Shown piece after piece: positions 46,769 through 55,559 of a stretch of 64,000 nt of DNA. The translations under genes and the position numbers were made by a program. Location of the stretch: positions 558,001 through 622,000 of the forward strand of contig JAJEKV010000216.1 in assembly GCA_021234155.1 (NCBI GenBank), written 5' to 3'. The stretch is from Isoetes taiwanensis (lineage: Eukaryota; Streptophyta; Lycopodiopsida; Isoetales; Isoetaceae). Under the pieces are notes generated by a model. The model was not told where the DNA came from and did no database searches. It worked only from the letters and a program-made list of their open reading frames with translations. Position 1 is the first letter of the stretch, and each line of letters starts with the position of its first letter.

Positions 46769-48030
46769 GTGGGGATTGAGCTGGTTAAAGGCTTGAGGAA
46801 GGGCCTGCAACTCCTTCGCACTGTGGCCGCAAAGATTCCACCGTTGTTTGGACCATTCTTCGCGGTCTTTGGACCATTCCGAGAGATTATTGAAGATGTG
46901 AGAAGGTACGCCGATAATGAATCGTCTGCTTGGAAATTGTTCGATTTAAAGAAACGAGAAATTGCTGAAATGCTTAAGCATAAGGTAGAGTTTGATTGCC
47001 GAGTTTTGCATACAAGCCTTGAAGACGCTTATCGGCTGGACAGGATCACAATATTAGAGGGCTTCAAGTCATCAAATAATAACGGTTTGCTACTCCACAA
47101 TACCGCTTTCTGTTTGATTTCAATCTTAGACAAAAGATTGCTTTCGGATATTGATGAAAACAATTTAACTGAAATCAAATATTTGGGGCAAGGCAGTTAT
47201 GGATGTGTTATGAAGGCAAAGTTGGATGGATTACCTGTGGCAGTGAAAAGATTCCGCTACAAAGATCATTTTGAGGACGAGCTAAAAATATTCAAGGAAT
47301 TCTTGGAAACGGATTATCCTTCCCATGTTGTGGGAATATTAGGTTGCTCGGAATCGGATAGTAGTATCATCTTAGAGCTTATGGATAAAAATTTAAGTAC
47401 TTTTAGGGACGCCTCACATGTCACCCAAGCAAGTTTTTGCGGATGTCAAGCCATTGAGAGGCTCAAGTGTAAACTCGCTCCAACAGCCTGTGGATGAACG
47501 GCTCAGACGTCAAACCGGGCATCTCAGATGAACTACATGTGAATACTAAAAGATTTACATGTGAGGCGCCTCTTATCCAAGAAGAAAGTGGGCCTTCTTT
47601 GCCATTTTTCTCGAAAGTTAATTGATATTATGATTCAAATTGCAAGAGGGCATGAGATTTTCGCATAGTCACGATGTGATTTATCGAGATTTGACACCGC
47701 CAACGCCTTGATCTGGTCGTGGAGGGTCAAGGTCTTGTCGCCATTGCTGATTTCTTGTATCTAAAGAACATTTTCGCATTTAATCCAACAATACTCCCCT
47801 ACAGAGGTACAAGCTTATATATGGCCCCGAGATGATGCAAGAGGGTCGTAGTAAGTACTCAAGAAAAGTGGACGCCCATAGTTTTGGCATGGTCCGCTGG
47901 GAAATTCTTGTGTAAGCCAACAGATCTAGACCCCAAACAAATGAAGAATGGCAAAAGGCCTCCGCTGCCGAAAAATATTCCAATCGCCTTTGGGAGGTTA
48001 ATTCAACGCTGTCGGACCGTGAGGCTTAAT
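46769..48030 (+). pseudogene. Protein kinase pseudogene with helical N-terminal domain
   Basis: ATG 46769 opens a 242-codon frame. Residues 1-125 are mostly helical and hydrophobic early (LVKGLRKGLQLL), then charged. Then comes a kinase N-lobe: glycine loop GQGSYGCVMKA (about residue 141), VAVKRF with the ATP-binding lysine, and a hinge-like IILELMDKNLS. After 47.4 kb the frame breaks, but later subdomains follow in order: VIYRDL at 47.68 kb (HRD changed to YRD), IADF at 47.73 kb, YMAPEM at 47.82 kb and DAHSFGM at 47.87 kb. The helical domain before a kinase resembles the layout of plant MLKL-like proteins, but that is a guess. It is the first of a row of same-strand gene fragments extending to 60.8 kb. 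Confidence 0.75.
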
Positions 48031-48059
48031 AAACGCCCTAAATTTGAAGAAATCGGATG

Positions 48060-48450
48060 AACCGCGGGTTTGTTAAAGAAAAGTGTCCGACTCGGTTTTG
48101 GGGTTTTAACGCGAAAAATCTAAATTGCTTTGGCGTTGGCCTTGGCGCCAGAAAAGCCCGCGACTTTATTGGCTCTAAAACCGAAGTTCGAAACCAATCG
48201 GGTTCGCTTTTAGGCAAACCCGAAAATTCGCCCGCTTAACCCGGGCTTGAAGACGCATGGCGCCGCTGACACGCGGGTATGTCGCGGTTCGCCTGCCAAC
48301 CCCTAACTGTGGTTATTCAAGGCCGACCGGCCGATCGTATGCAGATGGCAGCGGATGGCGCTGATGGCAAAGGCCTAACGGCTCCGCTTGCTTAACCCAA
48401 CGGGCGGGCCGCACTCCAATGGCATCGCGCAAGGCTGCACCGGCGGCGTG
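48060..48450. repeat. GC-rich block with GGGTTCGC/GCTTAACCC motifs (left of kelch fragment)
   Basis: Strings such as TCGGGTTCGCTTTTAGGCAA, CCCGCTTAACCCGGGC and GCTTGCTTAACCCAACGGG recur. The block is much richer in G+C than the flanks. A similar block lies at 49285-49560, so the kelch fragment is bracketed by the two. Confidence 0.6.
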
Positions 48451-48458
48451 CCTGTGAT

Positions 48459-49275
48459 TGCCGATGGTAGGGCCGCGGATCCTGGCAAGAAATTTGATGG
48501 AAGAGTTGCTTCCTGACCGCCTGGATGATGTGGGTATGCTTTGTTTAGGCCGGTTTCATACCAAGGCCATGCTTCAATGCGTGGAGTTTGCAGGAGATGG
48601 AACAAAATCACAAATAATCCCCCTGTTTTATGAGTATAGATGCAAGTGGCTTCACAACAAAAGGGCTACGATTGTACGTGCAATTCCTACCGCGGAAAGA
48701 ATGGAACGGTGCCACCATTCCGTTTATGTATGCTTGATGCAAAACGGAGTCCGGATATGGCTTCCCCCCATTCGCAGCTTTAAAGCCGCCTTTGTTCCGC
48801 GGAATGCGCTGGGTATGTAAATGGGGATTTGTTTTTGATGGAGGCCGGAATCCCAAAACATATGATACAATTTCTTCGCCTATGCCTTCAATTTTAGGGT
48901 CGGGATGTTGGCGGAAAACCGAGATATAATCAGTCCGCTTTTTTTTGCTTGTAGGGTGTTAGAGGGATGCATAGGGGCCGCCGGAGGCCATGATCCCGAT
49001 AAAAACGCCTTTCTAGTGCAGAAATTTACTACCCAAAGATTGAATGAATGGAAGCCCCTTCCGAATATGAGCCAGAGAGGGATGAAGCCAAAGGAATTGT
49101 TTTGAACGGCAAATTCTATGTACTAGGTGGGTATCCAACTCAATTCCAAGGCGGATTTACAAAGAGTGCAGATATGTTTGATCCAAAAACAGGAATTTGG
49201 GTTAGTATGGAAGAGATTTGGATTGAAGGGGTTGTTCCGAGCACCACGCTTGCTTGGAATGACAAAGCGTGGTAA
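48459..49275 (+). pseudogene. F-box/kelch-repeat (KMD-type) pseudogene
   Basis: Proteins of this group (kelch, F-box; KISS ME DEADLY type in Arabidopsis) are SCF ubiquitin-ligase adaptors. The N-part reads MEELLPDRLDDVGMLCLGR, corresponding to the LIPGLPDDVALLCLARV-like F-box start. LFYEYRCKW and AIPTAER follow with frame changes. A kelch-like AAGGHDPDKNA lies at about 48.98 kb, then EWKPLPNMSQ and, in another frame, ERDEAKGIVLNGKFYVLGGY, FTKSADMFDPKTGIW and a stop-free end at 49275. Three to four kelch units can be followed in order. Several frame changes make it non-functional. The usual length is about 350-450 residues and this covers about 270. It carries no intron, as is usual for this family. 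Confidence 0.8.
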
Positions 49276-49284
49276 TCGTTCTAG

Positions 49285-49560
49285 TTTAGTGGCCCTCTCA
49301 CGGTGGGTTCGCTAGCGAACTCATAGGGGGCTATTAAATGCGGTGGGGTCGATTAAATGCAAGTGGGGTGGCAAAGAACCGGGTTTGGGTTCGCTTTGGC
49401 TAACCCGGTGGATGATGCCACGGAAATGCACCAAGAACGCCCCGCCACATCGGGGTGCGGGTTCGCTTTGGCTTAATTTCAGCCCGCTTGGCAAACCCCG
49501 CTTGGATCTGCCAAGTTCATTTGGGGAGCCATTTGAAGCACCGTGAAAAGCCGCTTTTGA
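49285..49560. repeat. GC-rich block with GGGTTCGC motifs (right of kelch fragment)
   Basis: Contains GTGGGTTCGCTAGCGAACTC (49300), GGGTTCGCTTTGGCTAACCC (49388) and GCGGGTTCGCTTTGGCTTAA (49456). It is the counterpart of 48060-48450 on the other side of the kelch fragment. Together they may be the motif-rich ends of a transposon that captured the kelch gene. Confidence 0.6.
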
Positions 49561-50082
49561 TGCTACCGAGAAAGCCGGGCTATAAAGCCACTCCAGCCTC
49601 TACCCTCCGTAGACGGGACCACTAAGCGATGTTCTTCTTTGAAGAGGCAAGAAAGCGGCCGTGAGTTTGTATCCGCTAAGGGGAATTTTATGTGGATCAT
49701 CCGCTTTGGTGATAGATGTACCAAACGGGTCGAAGCTTGCAGCAGGAGTGGTTACTACATCAGCAGCCGGAATTAAAGTAGCCGGTTATGGAGCAACCGT
49801 TTCGGGAGTAGCCGGGTGGCCGGACTCGAGTACTTGTTGTTGGGGCCGTGGAGGGCTGGGGCTGCTGGGGCTTCGGTGTGGGCCGGGTTGGTCGTTACAG
49901 GGTCGGGTTAGAGTCGCTGCTGAACAGGGCTATAGGTCTTTGCGCCGGTGTTGGAGCGGTGCTTGATTGGTCGGAGCAAGCGTTCTAAAAAGCCACTCCA
50001 GCTCCACCCGGAGAGGACAGACGAGCCAAGCGATGTTCTTCTTAAAAAGGCAAGAAAGCAGATTGGTATTGACCACGCCAAC

Positions 50083-50093
50083 CTTCAACTTTG
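50083..50093 (+). repeat. Target-site duplication, left copy (MITE-2)
   Basis: CTTCAACTTTG is repeated exactly at 50549-50559. Length 9-11 bp, depending on where the inverted ends begin. Confidence 0.85.
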
Positions 50094-50548
50094 GACCGCC
50101 GTATTTAGAGTCCGGATGTGGTATTTTCGACTTTTTGTGGTATTTCCCGCCACCCGTTATCACGCATCAGAACTTCACAGGTTTCAAGCCCGTAATCAAC
50201 CGCTTTTGGGGCATTTTTTGGATCAATCCGGCTCTATCCGGGCTCAAATCGCTTCCTCTCTTCATCAAACTAACGTTAAAAAGGCGGATAAAGGGATTAG
50301 AAGGGCTTTTGAAGCAGTTCAAGCCGGCCCACGAGCTGCAAGAATGATCCGACTAAAGATCTCTCCCGGGCCAGCTTGATTTGGTTTTTGGTTTTTGGCC
50401 GAAATACCACTTTTGGCCGGAAATACCACCCTTTTGGCCAGAAATACCATTTTTTGGCCGTAAATACCACCGGCCGATAATGGATGTCCAGAATACCACC
50501 AAGAAAGTCCCGAAATACCACATCCCAGACTCTAAATACGGACGTCCA
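50094..50548. mobile_element. MULE-type MITE (MITE-2), 455 bp, in the GTPase remnant
   Basis: Inverted ends: CCGTATTTAGAGTC-x-GGATGTGGTATTT at about 50099-50125 and its reverse complement at about 50510-50545. The left end has two GTGGTATTT motifs; the right end has six AAATACCAC-type motifs (one is ACCAT, one GAATACCAC). The interior aligns with MITE-1 at 18197-18668. No coding capacity. Removing the element plus one copy of the duplication restores continuous sequence TPTFNF-AVCGASGVGKS in the host gene. Confidence 0.88.
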
Positions 50549-50559
50549 CTTCAACTTTG
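50549..50559 (+). repeat. Target-site duplication, right copy (MITE-2)
   Basis: Exact copy of CTTCAACTTTG from 50083-50093. The right flank continues directly into the P-loop coding sequence. Confidence 0.85.
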
Positions 50560-50628
50560 CCGTCTGTGGAGCTTCCGGAGTTGGTAAATCCACTTTCATC
50601 AACAGCTTCTTCCAACTCACGGGTGATG

Positions 50629-50700
50629 GTAAGCGCCCTTAAGATTAATTGACTTGCTTTTTCTTGCAAACTCGCTCACCCTTGGGTGAAATTTTGTTAG
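50629..50700 (+). other. 72-bp intron in the IRG-type remnant
   Basis: Donor GTGATG|GTAAGC and acceptor ATTTTGTTAG, with a T-rich interior. Joining the flanks keeps the GTPase frame (FFQLTGD then DAAMVGITE). A retained intron shows that this copy came from genomic DNA and not from a spliced message. Confidence 0.75.
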
Positions 50701-51311
50701 ATGCTGCTATGGTCGGGATTACTGAAACCACTGATAGAATACAACGTTATACGAGTTCTAAATTTCCGGCATTGTTTTCTCGGGACATCCCTCGATGGCG
50801 GCACTTCAAAGCATCTAGCAAGAACTTATTTTAAAGATAAGAAGCTCTACGCTTTCGATTGTATTCTCATTTTAACCAGTGATAGATTCCGGGAGGTAGA
50901 TGTCCAAGTCGCTGTAGAAGCCACGAAATGGAAGAAACATTATGCGATGGTTCGAACCAAAGCAGATGATAGCCTCAGGAACAAAGCCTCGTGATATGAA
51001 ATGGAATGGTCCAATGGCGTAATTAGCTCGTATTTTCCCGAAGAATTGAAGAAAAGCCTTAAAGCCCATGAGAAAGTGCCGGAGGAGGCGATACTCTTCG
51101 CTATATGTTCCCGCATGTTCGTGGGCCGCAAAAATTGGTATGAGAATGGAATGCACCATAGCCTCAAAGGTATGGACGAAGAAGCTTTGTTAGCTCATAT
51201 TCTTCAGTCTGCAAAAGATCGGTTAACTGACCCAATCGAATGGCCTATAGGACACAAATCTGTTTAACCTAGGGTATGGGTAACCAATTGCTTGTTATGC
51301 TGTTAATTTTA

Positions 51312-51422
51312 CGAGGAGGTTAACCCTCGAGGCCGGTAGGCCGAGAGGGTTATTTGCATTACCCCCGAGTACCGCCTCGAGGGTTATTTTGCATAACCCC
51401 CTCGAGGAGGAGGTTGACCTCC
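51312..51422. repeat. Two adjacent hairpins made of CCTCGAGGGTTA-type inverted repeats
   Basis: Hairpin 1 spans 51321-51352 (TAACCCTCGAGGCC pairing with GGCCGAGAGGGTTA). Hairpin 2 spans 51375-51407 (CCTCGAGGGTTAT pairing with ATAACCCCCTCGAGG). Both carry GTTATTTGCAT or GTTATTTTGCAT. The block is bounded on both sides by GAGGAGGTTRACC. It sits between the GTPase and LRR fragments and could be a tiny foldback element. Confidence 0.7.
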
Positions 51423-51557
51423 CTTAACCCCTTGTCCGAGCAGGTTGAAGCTCTACTTAAGCTCGTCTTGCCTTCTATCTATAAGCTTGTCTCCAAGACA
51501 CCTATCTATAAGCTCGTCTCACCACAGATCTGTTCATTTCTCATTTCGGATTCCAAA

Positions 51558-51766
51558 ATGAAAGAATTTTTCTTCTTAGCACTACTTCTGTTATGGTCTG
51601 CTGCACTACCATTTTCTGAGGCAGCTGGAGAATGCTTGGCTTCAGAGTGCCAGGTCCTGCTTAATTTCAAAGCTTAGCTCAAGGCTTTTCCGGATTCTGA
51701 TGGAAATGGAGTTACTTGCAACCCTTCAACAGGCCGACAGGTGTTAAAGCTCGGAATTGGGTGCTA
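51558..51766 (+). pseudogene. LRR receptor-like kinase N-terminal fragment
   Basis: ATG 51558 is followed by a classic signal peptide (KEFFFLALLLLWSAALPF), then ECLASECQVLLNFKA, a stop, LKAFPDSDGNGVTCNPSTGR and LKLGIG. The block LLNFKA-x-L-x-x-FP ... GVTCN-x-x-T-G-x-V-x-x-L is the N-terminal cap (LRRNT_2) that precedes leucine-rich repeats in plant receptor-like kinases. The W-x-GV part is shortened, and no repeats, membrane segment or kinase domain follow. Only about 70 codons of an expected 600-1100 are present. The 5' side has a short duplication (CTATAAGCTTGTCTCCAAGA and CTATAAGCTCGTCTCACCAC). Confidence 0.7.
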
Positions 51767-51779
51767 AAATCACATGGGC

Positions 51780-52780
51780 TTTAACAAATATGTAGGATTT
51801 GAGAAATAGCAAAAAGAGTTTGCATTTGCTTGGTTCTATGATATTTCACAGGCTAAAATATTTCAATCCTTTGCAATCTCACCATCTCTGCACAGAAAAA
51901 TTCCAGTCAAAATCTGAAGCCGAAAGTGCATCCTCGAAAGACTACCAAGATAATGTAGAGCATGGCCATTCAAGGCGAAGTTTTTGTGGTCATTTAAGAG
52001 TTAATAAGCTTATGCACCAGAGCAAAATATGTTTGGCCTCTGAACAAGGATGTTTGGCCGCCGGATCCTCATATATACTTGTCTTGAGGGCTGCCGGATC
52101 ATTTGAAATCAGATCTCCATGTAGATTCGGGGGTGCCGAATCTTCTTCAAGGGACACCGATCACTCTAAGAACAGAGAAACAGAGTTTAAGAACAGAGAA
52201 CAGAGTAAGTAGAACAGAGAATGTAACAAGGCGCCCACTCTAAGAACAGAGAAACAGAGTTGCGAGAAGAAAGGGGGAGAAACAGAGTCATCGATCAAAT
52301 GGAATATTCCTTGTTCATATGGCATATTCGAGTGATTATGATAATAACTACTAGAATATTCTGTAAGGGGAGAATATTCAAGAGTTATGGCAATAATCTT
52401 TAGGATATTCTTTGACAAAAGCATATTTTGAAAGTTATGCATAATAATGTAGCTGCAATCCCGACTGGCCGTGAACTGGCGGATCAGCTTTAACCCGCAA
52501 GGACAAGGGGTTAAAGAGCGTTCACACCACTTATGTAAATTACTAGCACTACGTAATCTGTTAAAACATGTAATTTCTTTTGTTAACTACTAACATAATG
52601 TAATCTGTTAAAGACTTGTTTGGAGAAGAGTTTGTTATGTACTTATTAACATAACAAAATTTGTTAATAATCGCAAATTGTCAAGACTTAAAATTGATCT
52701 ATTAATGGTTGTTCCATTGTTAATGTGTTAATGGTTTCATTGTTAATGTGTTAATGGTCATTTCTACTGTCTGGTTCCAA
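51780..52780. other. No gene recognised; small purine-rich tandem repeat
   Basis: AAGAACAGAGAAACAGAGTT and shorter variants recur at 52169, 52188 and 52241. A ~17-bp duplication, GTTAATGTGTTAATGGT, occurs near 52715-52757. The frame 51799-52212 is not supported by any recognised motif. Confidence 0.5.
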
Positions 52781-52784
52781 GAAT

Positions 52785-52980
52785 TGAATGCGAGTTGTCA
52801 TGCCTTCTTCCCTGTGTATTGGGGCTAGTCCCACGCTTGATTTTGGCTTCGCCTTCTTGGTTTGGTCACGGGCTCTTGGTCCCCGAGTTTCAGCCTGGCT
52901 TTTGCCCTATCTTCAGATAGGGTCCCATAACCCGATTGGGTTCCGTGGACGTTAAAATTTCCTTCCTTCCTTCCTTGGAT
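52785..52980 (+). repeat. GC-richer repeat-like block ending in CTTCC microsatellite
   Basis: A ~190-bp block of distinct composition (GGGCTAGTCCCACGCTTG ... GGGTTCCGTGGACG) that ends in TTCCTTCCTTCCTTCC at 52961-52976. The layout fits the 3' end of a small retroposon, but I cannot assign a family. Confidence 0.35.
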
Positions 52981-53029
52981 ATTATCTTCAAGAGATCTAT
53001 AAACAATTGGAATGGAGCAATCATGTCAT

Positions 53030-53030
<1 letters not shown>

Positions 53031-53062
<32 letters not shown>
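53031..53062 (-). mobile_element. 32-bp poly-T: probable tail of a minus-strand retroposed element
   Basis: An uninterrupted run of 32 T. On the minus strand the sequence before it (right side, from 53063) reads GTTGTTAATATAATCTAGCC and then the A-run, as in many plant LINE 3' ends. No coding part of that element is recognised to the right, so it would be a short, 5'-truncated copy. Confidence 0.5.
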
Positions 53063-53066
<4 letters not shown>

Positions 53067-53589
53067 GCAAGGCTAGATTATATTAACAACTAGCACAAGG
53101 CCCCCAAAATTGAGTTAGTATGAATTTTTTCGAATGGTTTAGTAGTGAAAATCAAACTCAAAAATCAATACGCTTTTTGTGGGCCAAAAAAGTTTACAAA
53201 CCATGTCTAATTATACAATATGGTTCATGAACACAATTTTAGAAGGTAATAAACAAATATTGTTTTTTAACATAGCATTGAAATATGATAATTGTAGTTG
53301 GTCTCCATGATGCCTTAAAGTATATGATGTGTAGTACTAGTTAATATGTCAAGTTTCGAGGAATGATATTTGATCGCATCTATATTTCTTGGTATATTGA
53401 CATGGTAATTTTGAGTGCATAGTCACTCTAATGTTCTATCTTATCTTAACATATATAATTATTGAGGGCGATTCTTCCGAATATTACTTTGAGATTCTTA
53501 CCTTGAATTTTGACACGTTAGCGAATCTTGTGCGCAACACTCCTTCAGAATTTTTTTGACACGCTTCAGATTCTTACCCCGAGCTATGG

Positions 53590-54315
53590 GGTACCTTTCA
53601 TGCCGCATTACGGAGGTCCAAGCCGGTGGAAAAGGATCCGCCATTCAGCCTCCTAAGATTAAAAACTTCCGATTCAAGGAGCTTGAGCATGCTACCGGGA
53701 GGATTTAGCCTCGAGACTCGTTGGGAAAAGGTAGCTATGGTTGGGTTTACAAAGGAACCCTCTTGACGGAATGAAGGCTGCCAGAAACGCGGCTTCATTA
53801 GGGCGCAGGAATTTGCCGGATGAAAATCTTTGAAAACGAGCTCCAAATTTTATCCAAGATCCGAGCTCCGTGCTTGTGAATCTGATAGGTTTTAGCAGAG
53901 ATTGCAAGGAATTGCGCCCGGGTGGTAGAATTCATGGCAAATGGAACTCAGATGATATCTTACATTGCGTGCATGAATCTTTAAGTTGGAATCTTCGTGG
54001 TTCAAATTTTGTTTTTACATGTGTAGCCAAAGCAATCCGAGCTTTGCATTGTGCAACTCCTCCGGTGATTCATCGAGATATAAAATCTTCTAATGTGCTT
54101 TTAGATTCAGATTGGAATGCAAAAGTACATTTTGGTCCGGCATTACGAGGAAGATGTAATCCGCTTGGCCACCCCTTGGGAACAATGGGTTATTTAGATC
54201 CAAAGTTATGTTATTCTACCATTTGAGCACAAAAATAGATGTATTTAGTTTTGGAATTCTTCCGCTTGAGATTATGAGTGGAAGAATTGCTATTGATGTA
54301 CAAAGATCATCCTCC
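53590..54315 (+). pseudogene. CRINKLY4-related receptor-like kinase pseudogene
   Basis: A plant receptor-like cytoplasmic or CR4-related kinase fragment. In order: IQPPKIKNFRFKELEHATG (53.64 kb, the pre-kinase block), DSLGKGSYGWVYKGTL (glycine loop), VLVNLIGFSRDCKE (53.87 kb), AKAIRALHCATPPVIHRDIK with HRD at about 54.07 kb, SSNVLLDSDWNAKV, a degraded DFG-LALRG, LGTMGYLDP (54.18 kb), and then, in another frame, STKIDVFSFGIL-like and EIMSGRIAIDVQ. Several frame changes and stops occur. The kinase sequence ends abruptly at about 54.31 kb, where SEC15 sequence begins. It is truncated before the last kinase subdomains. Confidence 0.8.
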
Positions 54316-54617
54316 AAGCCGCCGATGAGTTGAGGTATGTTTTGGTTGATGCCGAGGAGCTTAAGAATAAACTTGCCGATGGAAATTCTCGATGCAAGAT
54401 GTAGGGAATGCGCTGCTTGTGAAATTAGATGAATTGGCAGAATGCCATAGTGTAAAGAAGAATCTTTATCGAGACGTTGAAGTCTCTTAAGATTTGCACT
54501 ACCGTGCTAGATTTGTGGGTTAAAGTAAATGATTACATGGCAAAGGACAACTATTATCCCGCACTAAAGACTTTAGATGCAATAGAAAAGGATTACCCGG
54601 CGAAATTCCAGCTCGGG

Positions 54618-54675
54618 CATTATCACTGCTTCTTGAGAAGAAGATTCCTTTATTTAGAAGCAGTGATAATGTTGA
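54618..54675. repeat. Short inverted and direct duplication in the SEC15 fragment
   Basis: CATTATCACTGCTTC (54618-54632) is the exact reverse complement of GAAGCAGTGATAATG (54657-54671). TTGAGAAGAAGATTCCTTTA also occurs twice (54633 and 54672). The inner piece looks like a small templated insertion in the SEC15 codons. Confidence 0.85.
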
Positions 54676-54679
54676 GAAG

Positions 54680-54697
54680 AAGATTCCTTTATTTAGA
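54680..54697 (+). repeat. Target-site duplication of LINE-2, left copy
   Basis: AAGATTCCTTTATTTAGA is matched, minus its first A, by 60618-60634 directly after the poly-A of the LINE. Confidence 0.9.
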
Positions 54698-55559
54698 ATT
54701 TAAACAGGGGCGCCGGGCCTGGAGCTAGGGTTCGGCGGCAAAACTTTGATCGGTGATATCTCTTATCCGTGTCGGATTTTGGCGTGCTTGGGCTCGTTGG
54801 AAAGCTTGCTCTGAGCTCTTCCAGTGGTGTATAGCATCAGCTGTTTTGCATGTGATTTGTTGCTGCAAACAGCTGATTTCCGGACTGGTCCGGATGACAT
54901 GGCTCCTGCCAGACAGGCTGATGGGGGCTCGATTGAGCCTCATGGCTTGGGGCTGAAGCCAAGGGAGATGGCGAGGAGAAAGAATCCTCCAATAAAGGGG
55001 AAGGGCGGGTCTCAAAGATGCATAAAGAGGCGCCGGGTCAGAGGGAAGTGGCATGCAATTGGTGGCGTAGATGAGGGAGCTCTTGAATCCCTTAGGTTGA
55101 GAGGTATGTGGATTGCTCTTCCTCTCAATATAATTCTGAGACCCAAGTAGATTGTGTTTTTGAGACTCGGGTCTTGATTCCATCAAGCATGCCCCTTTGA
55201 AACCGGATCTGCGGATGCCCTCTGCCCCTGTGCTTGGGAAGGAATCACTTGTCGGTGATGCGCCTCTTCTAGGGTGCATGTAGCTGATGTGTCTCCCGGG
55301 TGCCTCCGATACCTCTCGTGGTGCCAGGGCGGCAGCCCCAAATCCTGTGGCGCTGGCCTGGCGGAGCAATGATTAATCGCTGTTCGTGATCACTGGCCGG
55401 GTTTTCAGATTGATTGCCGCAAGGCCTTGAGTGTAGAACCGCCTGTTCAAGAAGCTCAAGTTTGTGGAGGATCATCACTGTTGACTTGCGACTCTTCCAG
55501 ACTCCATGGATAGATATTGATCATACTGCATGTTCGTAGACCATTGAGAATCTAGTTTC

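Larger units (their letters stand above)
49570..51267 (+). pseudogene. IRG-type (immunity-related GTPase-like) gene remnant
   Basis: A P-loop GTPase. The N-part (49.66-49.82 kb) is Ala/Gly/Val-rich (AAGVVTTSAAGIKVAGYGAT). Then come VLLKKARKQIGID (50.04 kb), a MITE, and CGASGVGKSTFINSFF with the P-loop at 50568-50597. A 72-bp intron (50629-50700) follows, then AAMVGITETTDRIQRY (switch I region), DIP (G3 region, with a frame change), KHLARTYFKDKKLYAFD, LILTSDRF, VRTKADDSLRNKAS (the TK-x-D G4 motif) and a C-terminal helical part to the stop at 51265-51267. The order G-x4-GKS, ETT, W/x-DIPG, FD-x-ILI-S-RF, RTK-D-DLRN is that of the IRG family best known from vertebrates. At least two frame changes and the MITE make it non-functional here. 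Its direct context is other gene fragments on the same strand. Confidence 0.75.
54312..54697 (+). pseudogene. Exocyst subunit SEC15 fragment, 5' part
   Basis: SEC15 is a subunit of the exocyst that tethers secretory vesicles. The frame from about 54310 reads AADELRYVLVDAEELKNKL, then VGNALLVKLDELAECHSVKK, then SLKICTTVLDLWVKVNDYM and YPALKTLDAIEKDYPAKFQL. These match, in order, the plant SEC15 region with DELRGVLVDAEELK, ALLVKLEELLE-x-x-VKKNVTEAIK and the FYPALK-x-x-DLIEK stretch. It is a fragment of about 150 codons from a protein of about 790. Its continuation lies at 60618-60773 after a LINE. The upstream kinase sequence is joined directly. Frame changes occur at about 54.41 and 54.48 kb. 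Confidence 0.85.

Noticed and set aside
49343-49546. Open frame in the GC-rich block right of the kelch fragment
   Set aside because: It follows the repeated GGGTTCGC motif and G+C richness; no protein family signature.
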